Assembly: GCA_907163345.1 (NCBI GenBank)
Contig: CAJQUN010000042.1
Location: 3,701,043-3,765,042, forward strand
Reading direction: 5' to 3'
DNA length: 64,000 nucleotides
Origin: Haberlea rhodopensis
Taxonomy: Eukaryota > Streptophyta > Magnoliopsida > Lamiales > Gesneriaceae
Part shown: piece by piece, positions 60,001 through 64,000 of the stretch
Layout: each line of letters begins with the position of its first letter
Numbering within the stretch: position 1 is the stretch's first letter
Program-made: the position numbers and the translations under genes
Notes under the pieces: generated by a model
What the model was told of the DNA's origin: nothing
Databases searched by the model: none
Seen by the model: only the letters and a program-made list of their open reading frames with translations

Positions 60001-62959
60001 AACCACAAGAGAGAACAAATAATCCATCATCTGACCATTTCACATCTTTTACTGCTGCATGGTGGCAATTTAATATCCTGGCTCTTTTCTGATCTCGACT
60101 CCACACATTCCATATGCAGACAGTATGATCCATTGCCGCAGATGCAAGAAGGTGAGCTGAAAACTAAAATCATTTAACAGATCAGAAAGTCACAGTATGA
60201 TAAGACAGTTACAGAAAGACGGTACTGACAAACACGTTTAGGAGATGATAGATTCTAAAATCTCCCATAGAAATATAAATTATTGTAGAAAAATAACGAA
60301 GATGAAGATAAGATTTTCAACAGCCTCGATGATGTGTAAACGCAGAAAGTGGAAGAGAATTCTGTCTTTCCATATGCCATTTGACCAAATGGTTTTCAAA
60401 TGTAGCCGCCATAAGAAAACAAAACACTTGTTCTTTTCTACATCTCAAGCACAATATTGCTTAGGCCTAGGGGTGTTATCGGACAGGATTGGACCGGTTC
60501 CGAACTCGTTCCAACCGGTTCCAGGTACACCCCTACTGGAACCGGGTCAATCCGGTATCCAACTGGATTGGTTCCAGTTCCCGGATTGGTTCCAGTTCCG
60601 GGTTGGAACCGGTAATTCGAAAGTAAGAAAAAAATAAAAAAAAAAATTCAACTTTCTTGCAGAGATGGTCGCTGCCCATAATTTTGTTTTTCAAACTTTG
60701 GCAGCAGAAGCCCATAAGTGAGACCCGAGAACCGAGAGTTTGGGCCAAAGGGTTTGACCCAATCTTCTTTTCCCCTCAGCATACGTCTACCGCACCTCTC
60801 TTTTCCCCCATTTCGAGCCTCACACCCTATCCCCCAAAGCAGCCGCCTCATCCCTCTTTTTATTTTTAAAAAAATTTGTAACGGTTCCGGTTCCAATATG
60901 GAACCAGAACCGGTGAGCTACCGCTTCCAAGCCATAGGAACCGATCCGATACGTTTATAAACGTATCGGATTGGAACGGGACTAGCCGGTTCAGGTTCCG
61001 AACCGGTTCCAAACGGTTTGGTTCCGGACTAGTCTGGTTCAATAAGCACCCCTACTTAGTCCTGACCATGGTTCTAAAACAAACGGTTCCGGTTCCGGTT
61101 CCGGAACCGACAGTTCTTGTTCCAATTAAAGGTGGAACCAGAACCAAACCACTTGGCTACGGTCTCAGTTCTGGTTTCTAAAGGTTTTGGTTACAAGTTG
61201 AACCAATATGAACTAAAATAACGATACAATAGGTGGGATAGTAGTTAAACTAATTGTTCAATAGTTATACTAGAAAGTATTATTAATATTTAGTTTTATT
61301 CGGAAAGAAATAAAAAAAAAAAGGAGTTATATTTAACTTATATAGATCAAATGGTTTAGTTATATAATTTAAGGTGTCTATGTATAATACTATACTACAA
61401 GATCTTAAAATTTAAGATTAATTTACGGTGAGTTTCGGTTACGATTTCTTATTTTTAGGAAATGGAATCAAACCGTAAGTCCACAGTTCCAGTTTTAGTT
61501 CCAGTTTTGGAACATAACCCAAAAAATGGTTCCAGATTCGGTTTTAGAGATGGTTCCACGGTTTCTAGGAACAGGGGCTCGGATCTAATACCGCTAGGTC
61601 TTGATAACCAGAACCATGATTTTACTATTTTCTAATTCATTTAGGCCACAGATCCAGCTAAATTACACACAAATGAACAAGTAATTTACAACATCATTGG
61701 CTGCCTTCAATTTTAGGAGGCACAACATAGACGACGTGCATGGGCACAACAAAAAAACTTTCGAAAGTAGTAAAAGTTCCAATCAGACAAAACCACTTTT
61801 TGAAATGGATGGCAGAGAAATATCAACCATCTTACCTCATGATCATACATTAACCTCATTAATCACTTACCATGAGTTCTAGACCATTGTACTGCATTGA
61901 CAGATTTGGCATGCCCATTGAGAGCTACAGAAAGGGACTGAGGTGTTTGGCTGGAGCCTACTCTATCCTTTACATGACGCTTCAGTGTCGTCAAAATACC
62001 ATGGGATAAGTCTGAATCTGAAAGGTTTCCTACAACTGTAAGGGGAAAAAAAAGATTAGCCAAGCGCATTTATTAACCAACAAAAAAATTCAGAACAATA
62101 AGTTAGAATATTTGAAGAAGAAAAAAACGAAATCCAGTCTCACATATACATCCATTCTACACAAACATTGAGTTTACCAACTCCTGATCCTTTTCCACAT
62201 CAATTGCAACACATGTTTGAGAGTTTTCCCAAATTAATCTTCTGGTTGAGCTATCCTCTTGTTATCATCGATATTGACTTGGTGTAATTCTTCGCATGGG
62301 AAAGTTTTAACTTCGAGTCAATATCAATAAAGTTAACGTGGCCAGTAATTTCATCTCAGGTTGGTGTATAGATTAAACTGTATGTACCGAATACATGCAA
62401 AGCCCCAAGTGATAGGACAATGCTACAATCCCATTCATATCACAACTTAAATGAATATTTTGCTGATATGAAGCTTATTTTTTCATCCACCTCTGATCGA
62501 GCTACGGAAGCTAGTTGATTGTCATCTCACCTTCTAAATTAAAATTTCAAATTATAGCTTTCCAAAATAATACAAATTATCAATTCTGCCAGTCAACATT
62601 CATCAATAGCCCCGACTAAATTCTAAAAGAAGCAGAAAAACAACAAAATCAATACAAAGAAAACACACACGCGCAGAGCGGCAGACTGAACCTGGTGACA
62701 AGCTGCAAGATACAGGATTGGTGTCAGGAAGTTTGGGATCCGAAGCAAGCGCAGCTCGCTGTCTTTTAGATATGTATCCTCCTGGAATTGGGGCTCCGGG
62801 AACAGGCATGGGTAATGGAACAGGGGTGGCATGTGATGTTTCGCGTCTGACCCGCTTAGGACGATTCTTGAATACGTTTTGCTGTTCTGATCTTTCTCCG
62901 CCGTAGCCGGTGCCTTCGTCGTCGGAAGCAGTTGAATAAGCTTTAGAGAGAAGATCCAT
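57095..62959 (-). CDS. WD40-repeat protein, WDR25-like
   Basis: Four exons: 62959-62692, 62035-61871, 60156-59672 and 57466-57095, GT-AG and in frame, 429 aa. The start MDLLSKAY is the first ATG; an upstream TTG in frame is not used. The first exon is acidic then basic (NVFKNRPKRVRRE) and proline-rich (PLPMPVPGAPIPGGY), with a possible nuclear signal. WD40 blades follow: LNGHAKSVNAVQWS, MDHTVCIWNVWSRD, HHAAVKDVKWSDDG, CDYTSR-like, VVKFCPSN...SGGSKGQLKLWDIR, IIVWDVS, GEIVVSGSSDGCMYFYN and VVFHPTMPNAVASCSWNGEVTVF. This matches plant homologues of WDR25, of poorly known function; a scaffold role is inferred. Introns 2 and 3 are long (1714 and 2205 bp) and hold transposon copies. No damage to exons is seen. 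Confidence 0.9.
58590..59150 (+). pseudogene. Ty3/gypsy gag relic in WD40 intron 3
   Basis: Broken plus-strand frames read RRVELPIFEGTNPVRWISKV, then MEGLVIHWYTWVKQ and, after a shift, QFELCTAQVEGLPEEW and LSVLQDGL, then IIRAMNLA. These follow the order of plant gypsy gag (capsid-type retrotransposon gag domain). There are several stops and frame changes. It is antisense to the host gene. Confidence 0.75.
60468..61054. mobile_element. hAT-type MITE, 587 bp, in WD40 intron 2
   Basis: Ends TAGGGGTG and CACCCCTA. Flanks CTTAGGCC (60460-60467) and CTTAGTCC (61055-61062) give an 8-base target duplication with one mismatch. The interior is GC-rich with many GGTTCC/GGAACC motifs. No transposase. 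Confidence 0.85.
61065..61620. repeat. Second GGTTCC-rich repeat in WD40 intron 2
   Basis: Begins near CCATGGTTCT and ends near AGAACCATG, a short inverted pair, with (GGTTCC)n at 61085-61110. It directly follows the MITE. It may be a related non-autonomous element, but no target duplication was settled. Confidence 0.5.
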
Positions 62960-63415
62960 TTTCAACAGTAGGATTTACCCTAATGATTGAGTTTTATGAT
63001 GAGCGGGAAGGTCGGGTTAGAGGCCCTAGTGTGGCCCAACCCAGTCTTGAGAAAAGTAGGCCTGATTTTTAAACTCGACTCGGGTAATGATCCTTTTACA
63101 TGTTGAGTGGTTGCTACCGCATAATAACGATCTCTTCTACTATTAGTATTCTGTGGGGTATCTATCATTATATATGAATATTTCTCATCCATATTGAATA
63201 GAAATATTCTATTCTAATGATTGATCTATCTCTAAGAACAACATCAATCAAACTCATTTACCATTTGGAAAAAAACATCATAATTTTTTCACAACATAGT
63301 GGTTTGTGGTGTCAATTTGATTCGACTTTATTTGGTCATTTTATTTCAGTTCAGTTTTTAATTTAAACAACACAATAAAGATATGTTTCAATTTGGCTTA
63401 AAACATGGGTTAAAA
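62960..63415. promoter_or_regulatory. Upstream region of the WD40 gene
   Basis: Lies directly 5' of the minus-strand start codon, so it should hold the promoter and 5' UTR. No certain TATA box was chosen. Confidence 0.4.
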
Positions 63416-63819
63416 TAGAGGTGTAAATGAATCGAACATGTTCACGAATTTTTCGAGTCGACTCGAAAAATATTTGATTCATATTCGAAATTCTAGAATT
63501 CGAGCCGAACACGAACATGTTCGAACTTTTTTTCTAGCTGAACTCGAGCCCAAATTACTTTATTCGATAGTTCGCGAGCCGCTCGCGAACTTTAATATTT
63601 TATTAATATAATTGAACCTTTTGGACATTTATTTTCGAGCAATAGTTCGAATAGCTCACGAGCATGTTCGAATCTTTTCGAGTTGAACTCGAACTCGAAC
63701 TTTGATTCAAGCCGTACTTGAGCCAAATTTTTAAAACTGTTCGAATTTCGAATCGAACTCAAATTTGAACCTTAAAATTTTCTGCGTATTCAGTTCGATT
63801 CGGTTCTTTTACACCCATA
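63416..63819. mobile_element. MITE of about 404 bp, hAT-like
   Basis: Imperfect termini TAGAGGTGTAAA and TTTTACACCCATA. Flanks GTTAAAA at the left and GTTAAAA at the right give a 7-8 base target duplication. The interior is rich in TTCGA/TCGAA motifs such as GAACATGTTCG. Confidence 0.75.
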
Positions 63820-64000
63820 GTTAAAACCTCACCGAATCAGTCTTTTCTAAATAATTTTGATCTAATCAAATGTTTTGTCTATTCAATTCAAATGTTTTAC
63901 GGTTTCAATTCAACTCAAGCTGTAAGTGATCGAAACAAGCTACTTGTTACCCGATTTTGGCCCGATTTTGGTAAGATAGACATTAATTTCTTCCAAGCAC

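Overview
The window looks like nuclear DNA of a eudicot plant. Evidence: split genes with GT-AG introns for a chloroplast lipocalin, a class VII receptor-like cytoplasmic kinase, a plastid tryptophan synthase beta chain with transit peptide and a WD40 protein, all embedded in AT-rich DNA packed with plant LTR retrotransposons, a Helitron and hAT-type MITEs. The species cannot be named from sequence alone.

Layout. 91-2028 (+): last three exons of a chloroplastic lipocalin. 2029-5300: AT-rich intergenic DNA with a microsatellite and a fold-back. 5300-26015 (-): a decayed Helitron. Its Rep N-terminal region is at 25441-26015, its PIF1-type helicase at 8547-10720 and an RPA70-like gene at 6468-8204. 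Between the two helicase parts sits a 14.7-kb tandem non-autonomous LTR element (10721-25440). Read on the minus strand it is truncated LTR - internal - LTR - internal - LTR, with 2.4-kb LTRs and two near-identical 4.05-kb non-coding internal regions. 28198-30200: a diverged LTR of the same family. 30585-39649: two short-internal, Sirevirus-like non-autonomous elements that face each other and meet at a scarred junction near 34970. 39730-42290: AT-rich tandem repeats. 42568-43524: a hAT-type MITE.

43829-45908 (-): intact PBL-type kinase, 5 exons, 379 aa. 47200-52972 (+): a Tnt1-like Copia element with many stops and frameshifts, no recognisable 5' LTR, and a 1251-bp solo LTR inserted in its reverse transcriptase (50192-51442, TSD TTTTG). 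53536-56426 (+): intact tryptophan synthase beta chain, 5 exons, 462 aa, with a long inverted repeat just upstream of its ATG. 57095-62959 (-): intact WD40 gene, 4 exons, 429 aa, whose large introns hold a Ty3/gypsy gag relic and hAT-type elements. 63416-63819: another MITE in its upstream region.

The four host genes belong to unrelated processes (thylakoid photoprotection, signalling, tryptophan synthesis, WD40 scaffold) and show no operon-like relation. The most unusual content is structural: the tandem element with a shared central LTR, and inside it arrays of 19-nt units that each fold into a small hairpin whose outermost pair co-varies between A-T and G-C.
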